From JABILX01 sp041648305 (GTDB lineage: Bacteria; Patescibacteriota; Gracilibacteria; UBA1369; LOWO2-01-FULL-3): a stretch of 22,842 nucleotides of DNA. Both the position numbers and the translations under genes were made by a program. The notes beneath the pieces were generated by a model. It did no database searches. It worked only from the letters and a program-made list of their open reading frames with translations, and was not told the origin of the DNA. Numbering within the stretch: the stretch's first letter is position 1; each line of letters starts with the position of its first letter. Below, piece after piece: positions 6,114 through 14,862 of the stretch. The DNA lies in the NCBI GenBank assembly GCA_041648305.1, contig JBAZPI010000013.1, forward strand, positions 1 through 22,842. Direction: 5' to 3'.

Positions 6114-8486
6114 ATGACGAGTGATCAGGAGGATTTCATACAGGGACAGGGGGAAGGGGAAGATGCCCGAGTTTTGGACTCTCCGGTAATCGGCGAAGAT
6201 GGAATCAAATCACGTTCTTCGGCAACCGAAGTGAAAGAGGTTGAAAAGCTGAGTGCCGCTTTGAGAGAAGACGCGGGGAGTCTTCTTCGGGGTGAGCCGA
6301 CTGCAAGAGAAAGAAGAATCTTGGATGAAGATGAGTTTTTGGGAAAAGATCCGGCGCAGAGAGCCAATTTGCTTTTGGGTTATATTCGTTGCGGCAAAGT
6401 TGAGCATGGGATTGAAGTAATGAGTGACTTGGTGAGTTTGACCCCAAAATTGCTTGAATCTAAATCCGGGATTATCGATTTGTCCGATGAGTCTTACGAT
6501 CATAATGCGACCAGGGATTTTTTGATCCGTTGTTTCCATGAAATAGAGAAAGAAATTGAAGATGAAGATAAACGAAGCGAAGGTTTTTTAAAACGATTTG
6601 GTCTTAGCGTAAAAGCTGAAGGTTATTATTTGGATAGTGGTTGGTATGAACAAAATATAAAAAAACCTTTTAAAAAATATCAAAATCCGCAGTCTTCTCG
6701 AGACGAAAGGCCGGCTGAGGATTTTGCTGATGGTCAAAAGCGAACACTGCGAAATTTGCTGGCGCAAGTTCTTAAAGAGAATGCAGGAGGGGCTACGGAT
6801 GCTTTGATAGATGCTTTTGATGCTGACCACGGGATTATAGAATCAATATTTGAAGCCAGAAGTAATAGTGATCCTGTAAGGGCTTTTGTGTACAAAAATC
6901 TTCCCCAGAAAGGCTTTAGAAAATTGCCAAAGCTTAGCAGTTATAAAGGGAAAGTAGTGGAAGCGCCGCCAAATTTTCTTGAGATGGAAAAAGTTCCCAA
7001 TCTACATGTGATTGGGAGGGATGTGGATTCCGGTAGTCTTTCCGGGGGCGTTATGGTTGATGGTAATTTTGGCTATGATGAAACCGGACAATTAATTAAA
7101 CCTGCGCATATCAAGATCATTGATCACCATGATGGTTACGATAATAGGACTTATGATACAGCGACGTTAATGGTTTTGGATATTCTCAGGAAGGGGGAAA
7201 CAAGTTTTTTGGATGATCCAAAGTATCAGGATGATGAAGGGAGAGTGGTTGTTATGACCAATCATCTGGATTCCGATTCGGTTTTGTCTACGTGGGCTTT
7301 AATGAATAAGGGTTGTCCGGATTTTGCGGACGGGAAAATAGTAAGAATTTTAAGACAGACCAGTATATGCGGAGATTTTTTATTGGGCAGTGAAGTAATG
7401 GAGTATGGGGCTACGGCGCGAGATTACGAATATATAATTAGATATTACCTGGAAGCTTGTAAGAAAACTGTGATAAACGGAAGGTTACAGAAATATGACG
7501 AGATGATTGCTGAAAAAGAACGGGAATCGGGAGGCATACAAGCGGAGATAGCCGTGAAAAAAACTGAAGCTGGCGTTGTCGCGAAGTCAGCAGAGTTACG
7601 AAAAATAGTCGATGAGAATATGTTGCCGGATGGAACTGTCGTTTCCGGTAGGGATAGAGGGGTGGCTATACAGCGACTTAAAGCCGAGATTGAAGCTATG
7701 CTGGGTGATCTTCCGGTTAGACTTAAAGAATGCGAGAAAGCCTTGACTCAATTGCGTGGAGAAAAAGACAGGGCTGGTAAAAAAAATCTGTCCATGGAAG
7801 AAAATCAGCTTGTTTTGAGTCACATGCATACAGTGGTTCCGGATATTATTAAAAATCCTTTTAAATATCAGAGATTTTTTAAACAAGCCGACAAGGAGGA
7901 GGGAGGAGTTATTGAAGCGATGGATGCGGCATATCACAAGGGGGATTTTGAAATAGAAAAAGATCCCGAAGATAGAAATATTTTAATATTACGATCTGTC
8001 GGGGATAAGAAGCTTCCGGATGCTGATCCTATCGATGGTTTATATTTTTTCCTTAGAAGAAGAGTGGATTTTAATCGAGAATTAATTATTTCTCGAGATG
8101 GTAGCACTTATATGATGGCTATCAATACTCAAACGGTGAATGGCTTGAAGAAGTATGATTTTAATCTGTTGGTTGGGATAATTAGAGAGCGTGAAGGCAA
8201 AATACTGGATGGATTGATAGTAGCAAAAGAGACTGAATTGAATGAGGCAGGGGTGAGAGGGCCAAAGGAGTTAAAAAAATTGGGGGCTGAGTTGGCGGAA
8301 TTGGTAAAAAATAGAACGCGCAATACCAAGGGCGAGTTATGGCGGAATAGAACACAGATGATATTTGCATTTAAGAGTTATATTCCCGAAGCTGAGTTTA
8401 TGGCAATAGTGCGTGAGTGGAAGACGGTAAACGATCAAAGAGTTTCGGTAAAGAAAGCTGTTTCGGGTGTTGTTGATGTTGGTTGA
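6114..8486 (+). CDS. 790-residue protein with DHH-like motifs and a coiled coil
   Basis: I do not recognise the full protein. I start it at the ATG at 6114, because an in-frame ATG at 6042 precedes the promoter. The first ~60 residues are acidic and low in complexity. A central domain (about 290-450) has NLHVIGRDVDSG, IKIIDHHDGYDNRT with Asp337-His338-His339, and VVMTNHLDSDSVLSTWALMN (380-398). These suggest a DHH-type metal-dependent phosphoesterase fold, but the DHH motif precedes the 'H-D-D' motif, the reverse of RecJ-like proteins. From memory, the NHLDSDSV segment also resembles DUF6687 proteins. A charged, probably coiled-coil stretch covers about 455-560, followed by a mixed C-terminal domain with YFFLRRRVDFNRELIIS. 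There is no membrane segment. The HD-domain gene starts 31 nt later. The stop is TGA followed at once by in-frame TAG. Confidence 0.75.
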   Translation: MTSDQEDFIQGQGEGEDARVLDSPVIGEDGIKSRSSATEVKEVEKLSAALREDAGSLLRGEPTARERRILDEDEFLGKDPAQRANLLLGYIRCGKVEHGIEVMSDLVSLTPKLLESKSGIIDLSDESYDHNATRDFLIRCFHEIEKEIEDEDKRSEGFLKRFGLSVKAEGYYLDSGWYEQNIKKPFKKYQNPQSSRDERPAEDFADGQKRTLRNLLAQVLKENAGGATDALIDAFDADHGIIESIFEARSNSDPVRAFVYKNLPQKGFRKLPKLSSYKGKVVEAPPNFLEMEKVPNLHVIGRDVDSGSLSGGVMVDGNFGYDETGQLIKPAHIKIIDHHDGYDNRTYDTATLMVLDILRKGETSFLDDPKYQDDEGRVVVMTNHLDSDSVLSTWALMNKGCPDFADGKIVRILRQTSICGDFLLGSEVMEYGATARDYEYIIRYYLEACKKTVINGRLQKYDEMIAEKERESGGIQAEIAVKKTEAGVVAKSAELRKIVDENMLPDGTVVSGRDRGVAIQRLKAEIEAMLGDLPVRLKECEKALTQLRGEKDRAGKKNLSMEENQLVLSHMHTVVPDIIKNPFKYQRFFKQADKEEGGVIEAMDAAYHKGDFEIEKDPEDRNILILRSVGDKKLPDADPIDGLYFFLRRRVDFNRELIISRDGSTYMMAINTQTVNGLKKYDFNLLVGIIREREGKILDGLIVAKETELNEAGVRGPKELKKLGAELAELVKNRTRNTKGELWRNRTQMIFAFKSYIPEAEFMAIVREWKTVNDQRVSVKKAVSGVVDVG

Positions 8487-8517
8487 TAGTGGTATAAGGA
8501 TGTCTTAATTAAATATT

Positions 8518-10197
8518 ATGGCGGATACATCGTTGGATGAGTCACAAGTAGGCGAAGGACACGGGAAGGCTGAAGAAGCCGGTGGACAGGCAAAGCCCGA
8601 AAGAGCTCAAGCCGTTGATGCTGCCGTTGTCGGTGAGCGACAAAATGTAAGTACAGTACTTAATAAGTTAACCGCAGATGCTTCTTTTGAAGAGTTAGCA
8701 AGATGTATTCCCGAAGTGCGCGCTATGGTGGGGATGGATCAACTAAGCGATTACCACAGTCTTACTTTGGATGAGCATGCAAAAGAAGTAGCGAGAAGGC
8801 TGGCTACAGATCCTTTTGTAGCAGGTCATTTTAAAAAGGATATTATTTTTTTGGCAGGGGAGTTGCATGATTTGGGGAAAACTTCTCCCGATGGGCGGCA
8901 AATTCATCCTAAGGATCCGGGGAAAAGGCAATATGTGGGACATGAAAGAGAAAGTGCGCGGATGATAAGTGAACTTTTGCCAAAATATTTTGTAGGAATA
9001 TCAGAAGAAGATAGAGCGTTAATAGTCGGATTAGCGGCACTGCATGCTTCCGCTTTAAATTTAGCGAAAAATTTTACTGATAATAACCAACCGAGGGGAA
9101 AACGGTTAGGTTCGTATGGTGATTTTATAGCAAGAGTTGAAGAAATAGCTATCAATATCCCTTTGGAAGAAAAAATGAAAATTATTTTTGCTTTAAATAG
9201 GGCTGATAAGTTGGCTGGATTTAATGATCAAAGCGATAAAGGGGATCCAAAAGTACAACAAATTATGGAAAAAGCTACGGAACAAGTCAGAGGATTGGAT
9301 GAACTCGAAAAGGTGTTTCCGGTATTACTTCAGGCTGTTAGAAATAAAAGAAACGGGGATCAGAAGGCAGGAATTGTGTTTGAAGGCGGAGAATACCGCT
9401 TGATAGGGGCTGAGGTTAATATGCTTGAAACATCTGAAAGAGTCTCTGAAATGGACTTAGAAAAAATTCGTGGTTTAACTGAAGCGGAATCAGAAAGAGT
9501 TGCTAAATTAGGTGAATGGCCGGAATACAAGATGCCTTATGCCAAGGAGAGTATTGCCGGAAGGATTCCTCGTCCAGGTGATGAAAATGCCCAAGGATTT
9601 GATGCCGGTTTGGCTTGTGCTCTTGATATGATCCCTCGAGAAATGCAGCGTTTGTCAGCTGTACTTCATGGTAATTATACGCCGGGAGCTGTTGAGCAGG
9701 TTAGAAGAGAAGTTGGTGCTTTGGATCAAAATCCAGATTCAGAAACTGCATGGTGGCTTGCGGCATGTAACTGTTGCACTGAGGGGGGTATTAATCCGGA
9801 AAAATTTAGAGAGCAATTGAGACGATTCGAAGAATTATCCGCTGATGAAACGGCACGTCTTGCTGCGGCAAAAGCTGAATATGGGAAGATGACTTCAACT
9901 TTTACAACTGACCAGTATGGTTTCCCATTTGGAACCGCAGATGGATGTATCCAAGGCGCTTATTTAGCCGGTTATCTGGCAGGAGCTTGGTGTAATCCAG
10001 AAGACGGGTCGTATTTTATTGGAACCTATTTGCCTTCATTGGGTTTGGAAAATTTTGAATGGTCAAAAGAAGTGGATGGAAAGAATCGTCCAAAATTTGG
10101 ACCTGTTCATGGAAGCAAGCAATTCGTAAAATGCGCAAACGAAAAAGAATTCAAAGATGCTATCGAGATTGTAAAACAACATTTAAGAATGAATTAG
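8518..10197 (+). CDS. HD-domain phosphohydrolase with an unrecognised C-terminal half
   Basis: Residues 75-240 form an HD-superfamily metal-dependent phosphohydrolase domain. Likely ligands are His87 (LDEHAKEV), His117-Asp118 (ELHDLGKTSPDG), His142 (GHERESA), His176 (LHASAL) and Asp230 (NRADKLAGF). All expected positions are present, so it is probably active on a phosphoester such as a nucleotide, RNA end or signalling nucleotide; the substrate cannot be read from the sequence. The first ~45 residues are low-complexity (Glu, Ala, Gly), like the N-terminus of the preceding gene. Residues 340-559 are unrecognised; they contain WWLAACNCC (412-420), YGFPFGTADGCIQGAYLAGYLAGAW (split by eye around 467-491) and several cysteines. 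There is no signal peptide. It lies 31 nt after the 790-residue gene with no terminator between, so the two probably form an operon. The stop is TAG. Confidence 0.8.
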   Translation: MADTSLDESQVGEGHGKAEEAGGQAKPERAQAVDAAVVGERQNVSTVLNKLTADASFEELARCIPEVRAMVGMDQLSDYHSLTLDEHAKEVARRLATDPFVAGHFKKDIIFLAGELHDLGKTSPDGRQIHPKDPGKRQYVGHERESARMISELLPKYFVGISEEDRALIVGLAALHASALNLAKNFTDNNQPRGKRLGSYGDFIARVEEIAINIPLEEKMKIIFALNRADKLAGFNDQSDKGDPKVQQIMEKATEQVRGLDELEKVFPVLLQAVRNKRNGDQKAGIVFEGGEYRLIGAEVNMLETSERVSEMDLEKIRGLTEAESERVAKLGEWPEYKMPYAKESIAGRIPRPGDENAQGFDAGLACALDMIPREMQRLSAVLHGNYTPGAVEQVRREVGALDQNPDSETAWWLAACNCCTEGGINPEKFREQLRRFEELSADETARLAAAKAEYGKMTSTFTTDQYGFPFGTADGCIQGAYLAGYLAGAWCNPEDGSYFIGTYLPSLGLENFEWSKEVDGKNRPKFGPVHGSKQFVKCANEKEFKDAIEIVKQHLRMN

Positions 10198-10291
10198 GAA
10201 GCTGAGATTTCTATTACGATCTAGTACAATAATCAAGGTCCAGCATCACGGTTTTAATGGTTTAAAATCCTTAATTTCACTATGAAAGAAC

Positions 10292-12898
10292 CTACTGCCC
10301 GCAGCATTTCTTGTATTTTTTCCCGCTGCCGCATGGACATGGGTCATTGCGTCCGACCTTTGCCGCTAGAGGTTCGTCTGCGCTCACGCTTACGTGTGTT
10401 ACGGGTCTTGCTTGTGTTATTACTGCCGGGTTCCCTCCTCCTGAAATTGTTGCTTCAACTTCGGCTTCGTTTGTTTGTATGTTCCTAACTTCTGTGCGTG
10501 AAAGTATTTGGCGCGGCGCAACTTTTGATACGTCAATTTTGAATAGGGTATTTACTGTATTTGATCTGATCATTGCTATCATTTCTTCAAATTTCGCATA
10601 GCCTTCAGATTTGTATTCATTCACCGGATCTCTTTGCCCGTAGCCCCTCATTGAAACGCTTTCGCGAAGGGACTGCATGTCATCGATGTGTTCCATCCAT
10701 AAAATGTCGTTTGAACGCAGGAATACGCTTTTCTCGATTTTTCTCATCATCCCTGGTTCCGGTAGAGATTCTTCGAGTTTCGCGTATCCATCTCTTAAGT
10801 GTTTTTTAGCTTTTTCCACAAGTTCGTTCTCGTCTCTTATTTGTTCGATGTCTTCTTTTTTAAGTTGAATGAGTTCAATGATTTTGTCTAAGTTCCATTC
10901 TTCTCGATCACGGCCGGCGGTATGGTTCAGGACTACTGCTTCTGCTTCTTCATCCATCATTTTGAGGATGTCTTCTTTCAAGTCTTCGTTACTGAGGAAT
11001 TTGCGGCGGCGGCGGTAAATGATGTCTCTGTGTACATTCATAACATCATCATATTGGAGGACGTGTTTTCTGATATCGAAGTGATGGCCTTCGACTTTTT
11101 TCTGCGCGCTTTCAATGGAATTGCTGAGCATTCTGTTCTCGATTGGCAGATCTTCCGGAACGCGGAGGAATTCCATCATTTTTTGGACTTTGTCTCCGCC
11201 GAATAGACGCATCAGTTCGTCCTGCATTGAAACGTAAAATTGACTTTCGCCGGGGTCTCCTTGGCGTCCACTTCGTCCTCTGAGCTGATTGTCGATACGG
11301 CGCGACTCGTGGCGTTCTGTGCCGAAAACAAATAATCCACCTACTGCTGTGACCCCTTCTCCCAACTTAATATCGGTACCGCGTCCCGCCATGTTTGTCG
11401 CGATTGTGATGGCGCCTTTTTGGCCTGCGCCTTTAATTATTTCGGCTTCTCTCTCGTGGTTTTTAGCGTTTAGGACGTTGTGTGGTACGGCCAATTTGCC
11501 TAAAAGTTGGCTCATTATTTCGGATTTTTCGACTGAGATTGTGCCGACTAGGACTGGCTGTCCTTTGTCGTAGAGTTCTTTAATTTTCTTCGCGGCTGCG
11601 ATGTATTTTCCTTGCTGGGTTTTGTATATCGTATCTTGGTGATCGGTGCGGTTGATTGGCTTATTTGTCGGGATAATTATTACGTCCAGGCCGTATATTT
11701 GATAAAACTCTTCTTCTTCGGTTTTGGCCGTACCGGTCATGCCGGCCAGTTTTTTGAACATACGGAAATAGTTCTGGAAGGTGATTGTTGCGAGCGTGCG
11801 TGATTCTCTTTTTACTTCCACGTTTTCTTTGGCTTCGATTGCCTGGTGGAGACCGTGACTGTAGCGGCGTCCCGGCATCAAGCGGCCGGTGAATTCGTCG
11901 ATGATGATTATTTCGTCGTCTTTTATTAAATAGTCGATGTCTTTTTTGTAGCAAGTCATTGCGCGAAGCGCCTGTTCGAGGTGGTGTACTTCGCTGAAAC
12001 CTGCTTCTGTGTAGATATTTTCCAGTCCCAAAAGCTGTTCCATTTTGCGAATACCTTCATCTGTTAATGTTGCGGTTTTCATTTTCTCGTCGATTTCGTA
12101 ATGAGAGCTCACGACAAGTTGTGTTACAAGACGTGAATATTGTTTGTATTTTGCTGTGGATTCTTCCGCCGGCGCTGAAATAATAAGTGGAGTTCTAGCT
12201 TCGTCTATGAGGATTGAATCAACTTCGTCTACGATGCAGTAATTTAATTCTCTTTGGACGATTTCATCCAAAGTGTTTGCCATGTTGTCTCTTAAGTAAT
12301 CGAAGCCATATTCGTTATTTGTGCCGTATGTTATGTCGCAAGCGTATGATGCTTTTTTCTCTTCCGGGGTTTGTCCGTGGATTACGACTCCGACTGTAAG
12401 TCCGAGGTATTTGTAGAGTCCGCCCATCCATTCCGCGTCACGTTGCGCCAAGTAATCGTTTACCGTGACAAGGTATGCTCCTTTGCCTTCCAGGGCGTTG
12501 AGATACATCGGCATTGTGCAAACGAGGGTTTTACCTTCACCTGTTTTCATCTCCGCGATGTTCCCTTGGTGAAGGACTATTCCCCCGAGGACTTGTACGT
12601 CGTATGGAATCATGTCCCACACGGTTTCGTTGCCGCGCACATCCCATTTCCGGCCCATGAGTCTGCGGCACGCGTTTTTTACCAATGCGAAAGCTTCCGG
12701 GAGCAAATCTTCGACCGATTCTCCTCCTTTGATTCTGCTCTTGAATTCTTCTGTTTTTTTGACCACGTCTTCGTCCGAGACGATTTCTTTCTGGTATCGT
12801 TCTTCAATTTCGTTGATCTGTTCTACTGTTGGGTAGAGGCGTTTTAAGAGTTTCTCGTTCTTATCGCCTAAAAGTTTATTTATTATTTTATGGAGCAT
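10292..12898 (-). CDS. secA: Preprotein translocase ATPase SecA
   Basis: SecA drives secretory proteins through SecYEG using ATP, on the inner face of the membrane. The 868-residue product has the full family layout: Walker A MKTGEGKT (117-124), DEVD Walker B (224-227), the preprotein cross-linking region, helicase motifs in the second nucleotide-binding fold (TNMAGRGTDIKLG, RGRSGRQGDPG), the helical scaffold (SILWMEHIDDM-like segment), and a C-terminal zinc-binding tail NDPCPCGSGKKYKKCC with Cys854, Cys856, Cys865 and Cys866. The zinc tail suggests SecB-like or ribosome/lipid contact, known for the family but not shown here. It follows the sugar transferase by 10 nt on the same strand, so it is probably cotranscribed. 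The stop is TAG. It converges with the HD-domain gene over a 94-nt gap. Confidence 0.98.
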   Translation of the reverse strand: MLHKIINKLLGDKNEKLLKRLYPTVEQINEIEERYQKEIVSDEDVVKKTEEFKSRIKGGESVEDLLPEAFALVKNACRRLMGRKWDVRGNETVWDMIPYDVQVLGGIVLHQGNIAEMKTGEGKTLVCTMPMYLNALEGKGAYLVTVNDYLAQRDAEWMGGLYKYLGLTVGVVIHGQTPEEKKASYACDITYGTNNEYGFDYLRDNMANTLDEIVQRELNYCIVDEVDSILIDEARTPLIISAPAEESTAKYKQYSRLVTQLVVSSHYEIDEKMKTATLTDEGIRKMEQLLGLENIYTEAGFSEVHHLEQALRAMTCYKKDIDYLIKDDEIIIIDEFTGRLMPGRRYSHGLHQAIEAKENVEVKRESRTLATITFQNYFRMFKKLAGMTGTAKTEEEEFYQIYGLDVIIIPTNKPINRTDHQDTIYKTQQGKYIAAAKKIKELYDKGQPVLVGTISVEKSEIMSQLLGKLAVPHNVLNAKNHEREAEIIKGAGQKGAITIATNMAGRGTDIKLGEGVTAVGGLFVFGTERHESRRIDNQLRGRSGRQGDPGESQFYVSMQDELMRLFGGDKVQKMMEFLRVPEDLPIENRMLSNSIESAQKKVEGHHFDIRKHVLQYDDVMNVHRDIIYRRRRKFLSNEDLKEDILKMMDEEAEAVVLNHTAGRDREEWNLDKIIELIQLKKEDIEQIRDENELVEKAKKHLRDGYAKLEESLPEPGMMRKIEKSVFLRSNDILWMEHIDDMQSLRESVSMRGYGQRDPVNEYKSEGYAKFEEMIAMIRSNTVNTLFKIDVSKVAPRQILSRTEVRNIQTNEAEVEATISGGGNPAVITQARPVTHVSVSADEPLAAKVGRNDPCPCGSGKKYKKCCGQ

Positions 12899-12908
12899 AT
12901 TGTTGTTG

Positions 12909-14321
12909 TTATTCCTTGTAGCCTTTTAACACAATTCCGATTGTTTTGAAAACTAATTTGATGTCCAGCCATAAAGACCAATTCTCAATATAGAAACGGT
13001 CCAGGCGGACTTCCGTTTCGAAATCTAAGTCGCTTCTGCCCGAGGTCTGAGAGAGTCCTGTTATTCCTGGTTTTATTGTTAGTGTGAATTTGTGGTGTCG
13101 CTGATATTTCGCGACTTCTTCGGGAAGGTGTGGGCGTGGGCCGACTAGGCTCATGTTGCCGATCAGTACGTTCAAGAGTTGAGGGAGTTCATCTATGGAG
13201 TATTTCCTTATGAATCGGCCGACTCTGGTTACTCGCGGGTCGTTTTTGATTTTGACTAGCGGGCTTCCTGTGCGAAGATTTTTCTCCATGAACTCTTTGG
13301 AGTATCGCAGGTTGTGTGTCAAGTGGTGCATTGAGCGGAATTTGTAGAAATGGAAAGGTCTTCCGGATTGTCCGACTCTTTTTACCGGAGTGCCGTCGTC
13401 GAGGTGTGAAAATAAAATTGGTCCTTTTGAATCTAATTTTATTGCAATGGCTGTTATGAGCATGAAGGGGGAGAGGACGACAAGTCCAAGGCTTGAGCCT
13501 ATTATGTCCATGGTGCGTTTGTGTACTTTGCCCCAGCCTTCGAGGGGTGTTTTACGTAAAGTGATAAGTGGGATTGCGCCTATTGTGGCTATATCGATGT
13601 TTGTTCTTTTCACTTCCATTAAATCCGGAACGAAACTGTATTCAATGTGATGTTCTTCGCAGAATTCCAAGATGTCTTTTGAGCGGGTTTCCGAGATGTC
13701 AGATTTTGTTTGGATGATCTCTTCGACTTCTCGGTGTTTTGCGATGTATTCAAGTTGGGATGTGTTGTAATTGTCGATGATGCCGATGATTTTGTAAGTT
13801 GGTGATTTTGAAAAGCGTTCTATTAACTCTTTTGTCACTTCATTATTGCCTACAAATAGGATGCGACGCTTGCCGATGCCTAAGCGCAGGAAAAATTTCT
13901 GGATTATTTTGATAATGGCTCGGCCAAAAATTACGAACAAGATCGCGATTGTCCAGCTGTATATCATCCCTAGTCTTGAGAATGGGAATGTTCGTGTGAA
14001 GAAGAAATATGTGATTACCAGCATAATCCAAACTATTCCGAATGCGAGTATTTTTTTTAATTCTTTGCCGAAGCTGACCGTTGATTTCAGGACGTATAGC
14101 CTTCCTATGGTGAAGACGGCTATTAATGCGATTGTCACGTATATGCTGAAGTTGAAGTATTCTTTTATCGTGGGGAGGACTGTGTAGTCGATTGGTTTTG
14201 CGAGACCTTGAATCGGTTCGGTAATAAGGCGCAATTTGTACGCTACAAGGAACCCGAGGACCGATGCGATGAAGTCCGTCGGGATTTTGAGTAAACCGAA
14301 AAATATTTCTGATCGTTTCAT
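12909..14321 (-). CDS. Polyprenyl-phosphate sugar-1-phosphate transferase (WbaP/WcaJ type)
   Basis: This enzyme family moves a sugar-1-phosphate from a UDP-sugar to undecaprenyl phosphate at the inner membrane face, the first step of exopolysaccharide or O-antigen synthesis. The 470-residue protein has four N-terminal membrane helices (about 12-30, 57-76, 92-108, 119-137), a nucleotide-fold region (ILFVGNNEVTKELIERF, 154-170), and the bacterial sugar transferase domain from 266 on: KRTMDIIGSSLGL, a hydrophobic hairpin (279-295), FYKFRSMH (325-332), the catalytic-type SIDELPQLLNVLIGNMSLVGPRP (375-397) and KPGITGLSQTSGR (417-429). The sugar is unknown; galU in the same strand cluster makes UDP-glucose, so glucose is plausible. 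It starts 22 nt after the end of rnpB and precedes secA by 10 nt. The stop is TAA. Confidence 0.93.
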   Translation of the reverse strand: MKRSEIFFGLLKIPTDFIASVLGFLVAYKLRLITEPIQGLAKPIDYTVLPTIKEYFNFSIYVTIALIAVFTIGRLYVLKSTVSFGKELKKILAFGIVWIMLVITYFFFTRTFPFSRLGMIYSWTIAILFVIFGRAIIKIIQKFFLRLGIGKRRILFVGNNEVTKELIERFSKSPTYKIIGIIDNYNTSQLEYIAKHREVEEIIQTKSDISETRSKDILEFCEEHHIEYSFVPDLMEVKRTNIDIATIGAIPLITLRKTPLEGWGKVHKRTMDIIGSSLGLVVLSPFMLITAIAIKLDSKGPILFSHLDDGTPVKRVGQSGRPFHFYKFRSMHHLTHNLRYSKEFMEKNLRTGSPLVKIKNDPRVTRVGRFIRKYSIDELPQLLNVLIGNMSLVGPRPHLPEEVAKYQRHHKFTLTIKPGITGLSQTSGRSDLDFETEVRLDRFYIENWSLWLDIKLVFKTIGIVLKGYKE

Positions 14322-14343
14322 GGCGGGGTATAATTTTGCTCCT

Positions 14344-14818
14344 AATGTGGTGGTCGTAAGCCGGATTTTGTTCCCTAGCTTGGCCGCCAGAGGCGGCTTA
14401 AAGCTAGGGTGTGATCATCTATCTAAGGCCTTTACTTTGCCATAAAGCATAGTTTCAGGCTCATGCGGCGAGAGAATTTCTAAAGTATTTGGGGGGCTAA
14501 AGAGATTCTTCCATCTCGCCTTGCACCAGGTAGGGTTTACCAGCTTTGATCCGATTTCTCGGACCCGCTCTTGAGTAGAGATTTCGCTCGCGAACGAGCG
14601 AAATTCCATCCCAAGACTTTTCACCTTTCCCCGCCAACTGGCTCGAGGAGCCAGGCCGCCTGACGGCGGTTTGGTGGGTAGTATTGTCTCTGTGGCACTT
14701 TCCCTGCACGGACCTTATTTATTCAGTCACGTGCGCCCGTCTTTAGCCGGGTACCATTTCCCATGGTGTCCGGACTTTCCTCTCCGATATAATCGGAGCG
14801 ATCACTTCCACCACATCA
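14344..14818 (-). ncRNA. rnpB: RNase P RNA (rnpB)
   Basis: This is the catalytic RNA that removes tRNA 5' leaders. On the minus strand it carries the hallmark GAGGAAAGTCCGGACACC (around 14765-14782), GGTAAACCC...GCAAGGC (around 14515-14540), a TAGATAGATGATCAC segment (14411-14425) and the 3' signature AAATCCGGCTTACGAC (around 14353-14368). P1 is a 9-bp helix pairing 14808-14816 with 14345-14353 and sets the ends. Extra stable stems are visible: a perfect 10-bp stem at 14582-14605, CTGGCTC/GAGCCAG at 14638-14654, and a long stem at 14373-14408 near the 3' end. At about 475 nt it is longer than the usual 350-400 nt. The 3' end is 22 nt from the sugar transferase start, with no obvious terminator. 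Confidence 0.95.
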
Positions 14819-14831
14819 AAGAGCAAGGTGA

Positions 14832-14860
14832 ATTATACTGAAATGGCTGCTTTAAGGCAA
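14832..14860 (-). promoter_or_regulatory. Promoter of rnpB
   Basis: Read on the minus strand, TTGCCT (14855-14860) and a perfect TATAAT (14832-14837) are separated by 17 bp. Transcription would start near 14825, a few nucleotides before the P1 helix, as expected for a stable RNA. Palindromic element C begins 2 bp beyond the -35 box. Confidence 0.65.
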
Positions 14861-14862
14861 CA

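Noticed and set aside
8484..8489. Genetic code 25 (TGA as glycine)
   Set aside because: No long gene needs an internal TGA to stay open; the only sign is the rarity of TGA stops, reported as a finding.
10250..10270. AT-rich hairpin as a bidirectional terminator between the HD-domain gene and secA
   Set aside because: Eight mostly A-T pairs with a bulge and no T-tract on either strand make it too weak to call.
14415..14709. Open frames within rnpB
   Set aside because: They overlap conserved RNase P RNA signatures and stems; the sequence is constrained as RNA.
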